A stretch of 64,000 bases of DNA from Kiritimatiellia bacterium (lineage in GTDB: Bacteria > Verrucomicrobiota > Kiritimatiellia > RFP12 > UBA1067): assembly GCA_016296065.1 (NCBI GenBank), contig JAEDKA010000015.1:1-64000 (forward strand), in the 5' to 3' direction. The position numbers were made by a program, and so were the translations under genes. How positions within the stretch are numbered: the stretch's first letter is position 1; every line of letters begins with the position of its first letter. Shown piece by piece: positions 8,662-16,615 of the stretch. The notes beneath the pieces are model-generated. The model saw only the letters and a list, made by a program, of their open reading frames with translations. It was not told the DNA's origin and did not search any database.

Positions 8662-8770
8662 GGCGCACCGAGACGGTGCACCTCCTTGTGCTTTGCGCCT
8701 TACCCAAGGAGGTGGAGCATCTTGCTCCGCCGTTCGTACGTGGCGCGGCGAGACGCCGCACCTCCTTGTT
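8662..8770. repeat. REP cluster between the tandem esterase and the chimeric ORF
   Basis: There are three copies: direct at 8662 (GCACCG stem), inverted at about 8705 (GGAGCA stem) and direct at 8743 (GCGGCG stem). They fill most of the gap between the stop codon at 8801 and the ATG at 8639, inside what would otherwise be one polycistronic unit. The copy closest to the chimeric ORF begins 23 nt before its start codon. Confidence 0.9.
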
Positions 8771-8800
8771 TTGCCGCGCCGCGCAAGGCCGCCCGGAGGG

Positions 8801-10534
8801 CTACTTGTTGAACCCCTTGTGGTTCATGAACTCCCAGATGCGGCCGAGCCAGGTGTAGCTGCCCGTGCCCGGCGCGGCCTTGGCCTGGAAGCAGTGCCCG
8901 CGGCGGCAGAGCGTGTGCAGGTCGCCCGCAACGCCCATCGCGCGCATCTTCTCCCACGCCTTCACGGAGTTCATCGCGGCCCAGCCGTCCGAGTCGCCGT
9001 GGATGAAGAGCGTCGGGCACGTGGCGGAATCGAACGCGAACTCGGGGACGGGCACCGCGGAGTCGTCGTTGCCGCCCGTCGCGTTCTCCCGGTCGACGCC
9101 GTCGGTGAGCGAGTAGGCGGGATAGATCGCGACGCCCCACTGCACGTTGCACGGGACCTTGTCGATGTCGTCGACCGGCTCGTAGGCGGGGGTCTGCGAG
9201 CTAGTGACGCCCAGGAGCGTGAGGTGACCGCCGGCGGACGAGCCCATGATGCCGATCCGGTCCGGGTCGAGTCCCTTCGACGCGGCCTCCGAGCGGACCA
9301 GGCGGATGCAGCGCTGCAGGTCCTGCCAGGCCGTGACGTACTTCGCGAGGCCCTTCGGGCGCGGCGTGCGGTACTTCATCGTCACGACCGCCATGCCCTT
9401 CTCGTTGAGGAACCGCCGCGCCGGCGCGACCTCGAAGCCGCCCACGTCGTTGAACTGGTACGAGCCGCCGGAGTAGACGATCTGGATCGCCCGGGTCGTC
9501 AGGTTGGAGGGGATGTACCACTCGAGGTACGGGACGCACTGGAAGTTCTGGAAGTCGGGCGTCTTCCCCTCCGGCCAGAGGTTCTCCCGGGCGTACTTGG
9601 CCGGGTCGTGGAAGTCCGCCGGGTAGCGGGCCATCAGCGACTCCTCGTGCGGGAGCGGCCCCAGGAACCAGCCCAGCTGCCGGAGGAACTCCATCGCGCG
9701 GTCGAACCAGTTGTCGTAGGCGCAGGCCTTGTCGCCCCGGCCGTCCCGGCCCCAGAAGCCGTGCGGCCTGTCGGCGAAGAGGTGCAGCTCGGCCGGGATC
9801 CGCCGCTTGCGCAGCTCGCGGTAGACCTGCGTCGAGGCGAGCGGCGAATACGGGTCGGCGCTGCCGTGGAACATGCACATGGGGGCGGTCTTCTTGTCGA
9901 ACTGGAAGACGGGGTCGAGCTTCGCGCCCTCGCCGCCACGCGCGTTCGCGACCCCAAGCCCGTCGTCGAGCGCATAGCCGATCGCGCCAGTGATCGCCCA
10001 GTTGAGGTGGCAGGGAATGTCGTCGATCTTGTCGACCTTTTCGTAGGCGGGCGTCAGTGCGCTCGTCGCGAGGAGCGTCGCGAGGTGGGAGCCGGCGGAC
10101 ATCGAGATCGTGCCGATCCGATCGGCGTGAAACCCGCGCTTCACCGCCTGCGAGCGGACGAGCCGCACCGCGCGCTGCCCGTCCTCCCACGCGCTCTGGT
10201 AGAACGGGAGGCCCTTCGGGCGCGGCGTGCGGTAGACGAGGTTCACGCACTGGAAGCCGGCCGCGGTGAACTTCTTCCCCCACATGTCCACAAGCCCGAC
10301 GTCGCAGCAGTTTTTGTAGGCGCCGCCCGAGATCAGGATCATGCAGCAGCCGTTCGGCTTCTCGGGCGCGGGAAGCCAGTCGATGTAGGGTGCGGCATTG
10401 TCCCCTTTCTCGTTTGTCATTTTGGCGACCTGATGCGGCTGGGCGTCGGGCATCTTGCCCTCCGGCCAGAGGTTCTCACGCTCGGCGGACGCGGTAAGCG
10501 CCGCGAAAAGGAACGGTATGAGAATTCGCTTCAT
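8801..10534 (-). CDS. Tandem two-domain secreted esterase (alpha/beta hydrolase)
   Basis: The 577-residue protein carries two homologous esterase domains of the BD-FAE/acetyl-esterase type. Both begin with ENLWPEGK. Domain 1 has an oxyanion loop (SGGAYKN), nucleophile SMSAGSH, acid HGSADPYS and histidine RPHGF. Domain 2 has SGGSYQF, GSSAGGH, HGDSDGW and RGHCF. Both triads look complete, so both may be active. The signal peptide MKRILIPFLFAALTASA fixes the start at 10534, one base after the stop codon of the GH42-like gene; GAGGAGG inside that gene's last codons serves as ribosome site. Acetyl or feruloyl release from plant polysaccharide is the likely role. Confidence 0.82.
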   Translation of the reverse strand: MKRILIPFLFAALTASAERENLWPEGKMPDAQPHQVAKMTNEKGDNAAPYIDWLPAPEKPNGCCMILISGGAYKNCCDVGLVDMWGKKFTAAGFQCVNLVYRTPRPKGLPFYQSAWEDGQRAVRLVRSQAVKRGFHADRIGTISMSAGSHLATLLATSALTPAYEKVDKIDDIPCHLNWAITGAIGYALDDGLGVANARGGEGAKLDPVFQFDKKTAPMCMFHGSADPYSPLASTQVYRELRKRRIPAELHLFADRPHGFWGRDGRGDKACAYDNWFDRAMEFLRQLGWFLGPLPHEESLMARYPADFHDPAKYARENLWPEGKTPDFQNFQCVPYLEWYIPSNLTTRAIQIVYSGGSYQFNDVGGFEVAPARRFLNEKGMAVVTMKYRTPRPKGLAKYVTAWQDLQRCIRLVRSEAASKGLDPDRIGIMGSSAGGHLTLLGVTSSQTPAYEPVDDIDKVPCNVQWGVAIYPAYSLTDGVDRENATGGNDDSAVPVPEFAFDSATCPTLFIHGDSDGWAAMNSVKAWEKMRAMGVAGDLHTLCRRGHCFQAKAAPGTGSYTWLGRIWEFMNHKGFNK

Positions 10535-10535
10535 T

Positions 10536-13500
10536 CTATTCCGCCTCCTCCAAACGGAAGTTGCGGAAGGCAAGGCCGGAGTGCTCGGCCGGCATCATCT
10601 GGAACTGCACGGCGATCGAGATGATCTTGCGCATATGGTCCGGGACTGTTCCCTTGTCGATGCCGATCCAGACGGTCTCCCATGTCTCGGGGTCGTTGTC
10701 GGCGCGATAGGCCCAGCCGCCGCGCTTGTACATCGGAACGCGCCACCCGCCGAAGGCGAGCTTGCCGTTCTCGTCGCGCCCGTTGAGCTTCAGCTGCGGC
10801 GTCGCGTGGTCGTGGTAGTTTCCGTCCGCGTCCGGGAGGCGGTTCATCTCGAAGTAGAGGCGGCAGTACTTGCCGGGCTCGACAGGGATGGACTCGGCGA
10901 GATCGGCGTTGCCGCAGCACCAGCTGCCGGCCGTCTCGTCAAGCGCCACGTTCCACGTCTTCGTCGCCTCGTCGTAGCTCGGATGCACGCCGCGTCCGCC
11001 GCCCGTGCGGGCGAACTTCGGGAACACCACTGTCTTCGGCTCCGGCTTCTGCACGGTGATCGCCGCGACGGTCGCGCCCGGCTTGCCCGGCGCGATGTCG
11101 ATCGAGGCGATCTTCTTCTCGGGCTTAGGATTCGGCCACTGGCGGATCAGGTACTTGTGCCCTTCGCCGTCCTTCCAGCCGACGACCTCCTGTCCGCTCT
11201 TCGCGTCGACCTCGACGGACGTCTTGTCGTCGTACACGACGCGGTACTTCGGCGCGGCCGTGTGGGCGAAGTAGACGTACGCCGCGCGGCTGTCGACTGC
11301 TATGCCCTTGACGAGCTTGTCGACCTTGATCGCGTCCTTGAACTGGTTCTGGTCGAAGCGGACGAAGTCGAAGCGCATTCCGCGCCAGTCTGTGACGCCC
11401 CACGGGATCTTGAAGCCGGGGTTCTGGATGTTGGCGAATTCGTTGAGGCGCACGAACACCATGCGGTTCGGGTCGACGTCGAACACCGGCATACGCGCGG
11501 CGCGCTCGGCCTTCTCGCGCTCGATCTCGGCCTTTCCGAGAGCCAGCGCCTGCTCGGCGGTCAATCCCGCGTCCCACACCACGTCCTTCGAGCGCGGATA
11601 CTTCGCGAGCACGTCCGCCGTGTCGCCGTAGACGTAGAAGTGCGAGCCGCCGTTCAGGACGAGCGTGTAGTAGCCGTTGGCGTCGGGCCTTAGCGGCTGG
11701 CGGTGCGTGACGAGGTTGCGGACACGCGGATCGGCGCCTTCGACAGCCTCCGTCCCGGGACGGGTAGAGAGGCGCACAAGCACCGGCTTCTTCGCGCCCG
11801 CGAGCGGCGCGGGCTTGAAGCGGACGACCGGCAGCGTCGGCGCGCGCGAGGTGATCATGTACGCGTCGAGCCTGCCGCGGCGCGCCGGCGTCACCTCGAT
11901 CGAGTTCGCGGGCGTTCCGTCGTCCTTGATCGCGTCCAGCATTTCGCAGCAGGGCTTCACACCCTTCTTCGCCGCGGCGGCGAGCACCTGCGAGACCATG
12001 TCGGCCGTCGGGACCTTCTCCTTGAACTCGACGAGCGAACCTCCCTTCGCCGCCCATTCGTCGATGCGGCTGCGCGTGACGGGATCCATCGCCGCAATTC
12101 CGGCAAACGTCAGCACGTCGTAGCGGTTGAGGCGGTCCGTCTCGTTGATCTGCGGCTCGAAGATGACGTCTATCGGAAGATGCGCGTATTCAAGCGCCTG
12201 CACGAGCGCGTCGAAAAGACGATGGTTGCCGCCGCCGTTCGCGAACGCGTGGCGCTCGTTCGTCTGCGAGAAAAGAACGGCCACCTTGCGCGGAACGCCG
12301 CGGTCGCGGGGCGTGAAGAACTCGTTGACGTCCTGTATCTCGCGCTTCGCGATGCGGATGCCGAGGAGCTGGTCGGTCGCGACCTTGTAGGGGCAGAGGA
12401 AGTTGTAGGCGCTGACCTTGCCGACCTTCTTGAGCGACTCCTCGGGCCACATCCGCCAGAACTTCGTGCCCTTCCACTTGCCCTCCTTCTCCTCGACCTC
12501 ATGCACGGCACGCCAGTCGCTCGGACGGCGCGACCACTTGAACATGTAGCTCACGTTGTAGCCGCGCTGGTACTGGTCGAGGAAGCTCTGCCGGATCGAG
12601 TTCGTGGAGCAGCCGACGTACATCTCCGAGTCGACGATCGGCTTGCCGTCCGCAAGCGCGCGGAGAAGATGCGCCTCGACCGCGCCGCCGTGTCCGCCCG
12701 TCGGCGCGCAGACGACTTTGAGGTGGCGGTTCGCCTCGTAGAGGTCGATGCCGCGCGTGCGCATCGTGGTCGGCTGGAAGCACGCGAGCGCATCTGGGTC
12801 GACTTTGCGGAGCGCCTCCTGGCCCTCCTTCAGCAGCGACGAGAACTTCTCCTCGACGAACTTGATGCGGTCTGCTCCCTTGAGGTTCTCAGGGGCGCGT
12901 CCCTCCTCGGAGCAGGCGGGCTCGTTGAAGAGCTCGTAGCACCATGGCTTCCACCCCATCGCTATCGTGTCCTTTGCGCCTTCGGTCCACATCGTCTTCC
13001 AGACGTTGCGCCCTTCCTCGGTGACGATCGAATAGGGCATGAAGTGGTGCCCGCCGGGCGCCTTCGCCTTCTCGTCCTTGAGCCACAGCGCGCCATGGCT
13101 CCAGTTGGACGCGGTGAAGTCCACGTAGAGCGGAAGTCCGCTCGCGATCGCGCCGGCGTACTTCTTGTCGTCGCGGCGGCGGACCTTCTGGTCGGGGTTG
13201 AACTTGTGGAACCAGTCCATCGGCGCCTCGTAGCCGATTCCGTCGAGTCCGAGCCGCTGGAGATCGTCGTATCCGGGCATCGCCTGGTAGAGCCACTTAA
13301 GCTCGTCGACATAGCCGGGCGTGTCCTCGTTGCACTCGAGTTCCGTCGAGCCGTACCAGATGGTCGCCGTGAAGTAGTGTGGCTGGCCGTTGACGAGAAG
13401 ATGCCCCTCCTTCGACACGCCGAACTTCGCCGCCTTCGGATAGAGTTCCGACTGCGGAATCGCCCCGAAAGGAACGAACGGGTCGAACCCGAGCCCCTTG

Positions 13501-13574
13501 GGATCGAGGTATTCGTCCGCAGCCGCGGCGGCGGACAAGACGGTGATTGCGAGTGCGAGAGACTGTCTTTTCAT
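10536..13574 (-). CDS. Large secreted clan GH-A glycoside hydrolase, GH42-like
   Basis: The 1012-residue protein has a signal peptide (1-19) and an N-terminal TIM barrel with CYELFNEPA (acid/base Glu after Asn) and KPIVDSEMYVG (probable nucleophile Glu). A Rossmann-like domain typical of the GH42 trimerisation region follows (VIFEPQIN to LTFAGIA), then a beta region and a C-terminal jelly-roll-like domain of about 150 residues. The paralogue at 13590 lacks the last domain. Beta-galactosidase or a related exo-activity fits, but the exact family was not settled. Its start lies 15 nt after the paralogue's stop codon, with AGAGGAA as ribosome site. Its final 122 bp are duplicated at 8405. Confidence 0.75.
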   Translation of the reverse strand: MKRQSLALAITVLSAAAAADEYLDPKGLGFDPFVPFGAIPQSELYPKAAKFGVSKEGHLLVNGQPHYFTATIWYGSTELECNEDTPGYVDELKWLYQAMPGYDDLQRLGLDGIGYEAPMDWFHKFNPDQKVRRRDDKKYAGAIASGLPLYVDFTASNWSHGALWLKDEKAKAPGGHHFMPYSIVTEEGRNVWKTMWTEGAKDTIAMGWKPWCYELFNEPACSEEGRAPENLKGADRIKFVEEKFSSLLKEGQEALRKVDPDALACFQPTTMRTRGIDLYEANRHLKVVCAPTGGHGGAVEAHLLRALADGKPIVDSEMYVGCSTNSIRQSFLDQYQRGYNVSYMFKWSRRPSDWRAVHEVEEKEGKWKGTKFWRMWPEESLKKVGKVSAYNFLCPYKVATDQLLGIRIAKREIQDVNEFFTPRDRGVPRKVAVLFSQTNERHAFANGGGNHRLFDALVQALEYAHLPIDVIFEPQINETDRLNRYDVLTFAGIAAMDPVTRSRIDEWAAKGGSLVEFKEKVPTADMVSQVLAAAAKKGVKPCCEMLDAIKDDGTPANSIEVTPARRGRLDAYMITSRAPTLPVVRFKPAPLAGAKKPVLVRLSTRPGTEAVEGADPRVRNLVTHRQPLRPDANGYYTLVLNGGSHFYVYGDTADVLAKYPRSKDVVWDAGLTAEQALALGKAEIEREKAERAARMPVFDVDPNRMVFVRLNEFANIQNPGFKIPWGVTDWRGMRFDFVRFDQNQFKDAIKVDKLVKGIAVDSRAAYVYFAHTAAPKYRVVYDDKTSVEVDAKSGQEVVGWKDGEGHKYLIRQWPNPKPEKKIASIDIAPGKPGATVAAITVQKPEPKTVVFPKFARTGGGRGVHPSYDEATKTWNVALDETAGSWCCGNADLAESIPVEPGKYCRLYFEMNRLPDADGNYHDHATPQLKLNGRDENGKLAFGGWRVPMYKRGGWAYRADNDPETWETVWIGIDKGTVPDHMRKIISIAVQFQMMPAEHSGLAFRNFRLEEAE
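10538..10659. repeat. 122-bp duplication, copy 2 (parent copy)
   Basis: This is the 3' end of the GH42-like gene and the probable source of the copy at 8405-8526. Both copies end in a GAGGAGGCGGAA stretch that acts as ribosome site for a coupled downstream gene. Confidence 0.9.
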
Positions 13575-13589
13575 TGGCGTTCCTCTTTG

Positions 13590-16508
13590 TTACGGTTCTT
13601 CGACGGTGGCGGCGACTATCAGCGGGATCTGCTGCGTGTTGGCGGAGACGATGTCGAGGGACTTCACGCGCTTTTCGGGATGCGGATTCTGCCACTGCCA
13701 GATGTAGAGGCCGCGGTTCTGCCCGTTCGTCCAGCCCTTGAAGCAGCGGTTCGCCGTCATGTCCTCCGTCAGCGAGACGAAGTACCAGTCCCACACTTCG
13801 CGGAAGTTGCGGCACGGCGCCTCGATCTTCGTGCCGTCCTCGTAGTTGACGACGTAGGTGAACGCCGTCTCGACGCGTCCGAGCGTGCCCCAGCCGATGC
13901 CGTGGAGGAAGTAGATGTTCTTCGCCTTCGCGTCGACCGGAATGCCCTTGACCTCGAGCGGGAACGGCAGTTCGTCCGCCGGCGCGTCGACGAGCTTCGT
14001 CGACTTCATCACGAGGCAGTCGCGGTAGCCGTTCTGGTCGTAGCGGATGAAGTCCATCGGCACGCCGTTGCAGCTGGTGACGCCCCACGGAGTGTCTTCG
14101 AGCGAGAACTTCGCGCCCTGGTCCACCCAGCCGTCGCGTCCGTCCTTCGCCACCTTGTCGATGAAGCGGCGGTTCACGAACTTCCTGAGGTCGATCGGAC
14201 GGCACTTGTTGGGGTCGACGGCGAACGCAGGCTTTTCGACGACGCGCCGTGCGATCTCCGCATCGAGCAGTGCCTTGCCCGCCTTGAGGGAATCTGCGGC
14301 CGCGAGGGACTTGAGCCTCTTCACGTACCTGCCCGCGGGATAGCGCTTAAGCAGCTGCTCCTTCGTGCCCGCGACATAGAACTGCACGTCTCCGGGAACA
14401 AGGTACATCACGTATTCGCCCTTCTTGTTCGGCAGAAGCTCCTGGCGGTAGGAGACCATCACGGGCTTTCCGTCCACGACGTCGACCTGGTTCCAGACGT
14501 GGACGAAATGGCGCCCTGCGCCGACGTCGACGCCGGGCGTGAAGCGGACTAGCTGTCCGCCGCCGGCGCACGAGTTGATCGCCCAGGCCGTCATGCCGTC
14601 GCGCCTCGACACGTGCACTTCGACGCCGCCGGCCTTCTTGCCCGACTCCTCGGATACGAGGGTGCAGGTCGGGACGATGCCTGCTTCGGCGCAGGCGGCG
14701 AGCAGATAGTCGGCGTATTCGTCGTTGGCGAGGTCCCTGCAGCGCACGACGCCCTTTCCGAGCGCCTTCTTCTCGCCGCTCTTCATGTCGGACGTGAACG
14801 ACTCGGGGTTTTTGCCGCCGTACTCGTTTCCGTCAAGGCGCGTGTTGACGAGGACGAGCGAGCCGCCGTTCTCGACCCACTTCCTGATCTGCGTGCAGGT
14901 GCCGGGGTAGGACGCGCGCGTTCCGGCGCAGACGAGCACCTTGTAGTTGTCGAGGCGCGCCGTCGTGTTGGTGATCTGGTCTTCGAAGATGACGTCGTGC
15001 TCGAGGTGCTCGAACTCGGCGACGGACTGCGCCTGGTCGAAGCACTTGTAGCCGTCGAGGCCGTATTCGGCGACGCGCTCGGTGGGACTCGAGAAGAGGA
15101 TCGCCACCTCGTGCGGCACGCCGCGCTGGCGGGGCGTGAAGAACTCGTTCACGTCCATGATGTCGCGCTTCGCGATGCGCGAGCCGAGGAGCGCGTCGAG
15201 CTGGACGTTGTCGCGGTTCATGAAGTAGTAGCCCGACTTGCCAGACTCCCACTTGAACGAATAGGAGACGTTGAAGCCGCGGATGTACTGCGCGAGGTAA
15301 GAGCCGCGGATCGAATTCGTCGTGTTGCCGATGTACATCTCGTTGTCGACGATCGGCTTTCCGTCCGCAAGCCCGCGCAGGAGCGCCGCCGGCATGACGC
15401 CGCGTCCGCCAGTCTGGGAGCAGACGACGTCCAGGTTCCGGTAGCACCGGAAGAGGTCGATGCCCGACGTGCGGATCGTGCACGGCTGGAACGTGGTCTT
15501 CGCGTCCGGGTCGAGCTTCTTGATGCGCGCGGTGCCCTCGGCCAGCAGGGACGCGAACTGGCCCTCCATGAACTTCGCGTACTCGACGAGATAGGCGATT
15601 GGCTTGTCGGGGGTTTCGTAGGCGCCCGGAAGCTCGTCGAAGCCCTTGAACTTGAGCTTCCCGGAGGCGCTGTTCGCCCAGGCGGAGTTGAGGTTCTCGA
15701 TCGTGCCGTACTTCGCCTTCATGCGCTCGGCGAAGAGCTGTTTCGCGTAGTCGGAGGTGTCGAAGCAGGACGGCTCGTTCAGGAGCTCGTAGCACCACGG
15801 CTTGTTGTCCGCGGGACAGATCGCGATCGCGTCCTTTGCGACGTTCTCCCACATGTTGAGCCAGATGTCGCGTCCCTGCGGATAGACGATGGACCACGGC
15901 ATCCAGTGTGCGTGGCCCTGCGTCCAGGCCTTGGACGAGAGGCGTCCGGGCGTGTCGAGCTTCGCGCCGCACTCGGGATGGTTGCAGAACGGACTGTCCT
16001 TGCCTGGCTTCCTGCACTTGGGCGGGTCGACCGTGCGCTTGGGGTCGAGCGGACAGTCCCAGTGCCAGAGCGACCCGTGGGACCATTCGCTCGCCGTCAT
16101 GTCGACGTACATCGGCATGCCGAGCTCGGCGATCATCGCGGAGAGCTTCGCGTCGTCGCGGCGCTCGTCGCGGAACCACGGGCGGTAGATGCGCTTCATC
16201 CACGCCATGGCGCCGTAGAAACCGCCGCAGTCGAGTCCGAGCCGCTGCATCTTCTCGTAGTTCGGGATGCCCTCGTAGAACCACTTCACGGCCTCCTCGT
16301 TGTTCGTCGAGGGCTGGCCCGAGAACTCGATCTGTCCGTACCACTGCGTGGCCGGGAAGTAGCGGGGCTTGCCGTTCAGCAGCAGCGAACCGTCATCGGC
16401 GACGGTGATCTTCCCGCCCTTGGGGAAGAGCTCCTCCTTCGGAATCGAATCGAAGGACGGAACGGGATCCTGCGCGAAGACCGCTACTGCCATCATCAAG
16501 CCAACCAT
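13590..16508 (-). CDS. Secreted GH42-like glycoside hydrolase, paralogue of the 10536 gene
   Basis: The 972-residue protein has a signal peptide (MVGLMMAVAVFAQ), a GH-A barrel with CYELLNEPS and the GH42-like helix NLNSAW, and KPIVDNEMYIGN for the second Glu. A trimerisation-like domain (VIFEDQIT to VLVCAGT) and C-terminal beta domains follow. It shares long stretches with the 10536 protein (ALLRGLADGKPIVD, DVNEFFTPRQRGVP), which points to gene duplication. It has a Cys/His-rich insertion near residue 160 (KCRKPGKD...CNHPECG) that could bind zinc; the paralogue lacks it. AGGAGAGG precedes the ATG. A REP with an anti-SD tail lies about 30 nt upstream. Confidence 0.75.
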   Translation of the reverse strand: MVGLMMAVAVFAQDPVPSFDSIPKEELFPKGGKITVADDGSLLLNGKPRYFPATQWYGQIEFSGQPSTNNEEAVKWFYEGIPNYEKMQRLGLDCGGFYGAMAWMKRIYRPWFRDERRDDAKLSAMIAELGMPMYVDMTASEWSHGSLWHWDCPLDPKRTVDPPKCRKPGKDSPFCNHPECGAKLDTPGRLSSKAWTQGHAHWMPWSIVYPQGRDIWLNMWENVAKDAIAICPADNKPWCYELLNEPSCFDTSDYAKQLFAERMKAKYGTIENLNSAWANSASGKLKFKGFDELPGAYETPDKPIAYLVEYAKFMEGQFASLLAEGTARIKKLDPDAKTTFQPCTIRTSGIDLFRCYRNLDVVCSQTGGRGVMPAALLRGLADGKPIVDNEMYIGNTTNSIRGSYLAQYIRGFNVSYSFKWESGKSGYYFMNRDNVQLDALLGSRIAKRDIMDVNEFFTPRQRGVPHEVAILFSSPTERVAEYGLDGYKCFDQAQSVAEFEHLEHDVIFEDQITNTTARLDNYKVLVCAGTRASYPGTCTQIRKWVENGGSLVLVNTRLDGNEYGGKNPESFTSDMKSGEKKALGKGVVRCRDLANDEYADYLLAACAEAGIVPTCTLVSEESGKKAGGVEVHVSRRDGMTAWAINSCAGGGQLVRFTPGVDVGAGRHFVHVWNQVDVVDGKPVMVSYRQELLPNKKGEYVMYLVPGDVQFYVAGTKEQLLKRYPAGRYVKRLKSLAAADSLKAGKALLDAEIARRVVEKPAFAVDPNKCRPIDLRKFVNRRFIDKVAKDGRDGWVDQGAKFSLEDTPWGVTSCNGVPMDFIRYDQNGYRDCLVMKSTKLVDAPADELPFPLEVKGIPVDAKAKNIYFLHGIGWGTLGRVETAFTYVVNYEDGTKIEAPCRNFREVWDWYFVSLTEDMTANRCFKGWTNGQNRGLYIWQWQNPHPEKRVKSLDIVSANTQQIPLIVAATVEEP

Positions 16509-16538
16509 TGGATGCCTCTCCTATAATTTCGATTTACC

Positions 16539-16604
16539 CCAAGGAGGTGGAGCTTCCAGCTCCGCCGTCCACATCGTGGCGCGGCGAGACGCCGCGCCTC
16601 CTTG
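16539..16604. repeat. Two REP copies between the SIAE and GH42-like genes
   Basis: An inverted copy (16539-16566, stem GGAGCT/AGCTCC) and a direct copy (16578-16604, stem GCGGCG/CGCCGC with one extra GC pair) face away from each other, unlike the usual inward pair. They separate the stop codon at 16616 from the start at 16508. Here the direct copy reads GCCTCCTTG in place of ACCTCCTTG. Confidence 0.9.
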
Positions 16605-16615
16605 CTTCGCCGTCG

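Noticed and set aside
6127..8811. An 894-codon plus-strand open frame opposite the alpha-galactosidase
   Set aside because: Its residues are Arg/Ala/Val-rich without any domain, and the opposite frame is a clear GH36 enzyme. High GC content keeps antisense frames open; the many similar long plus-strand frames were left out for the same reason.
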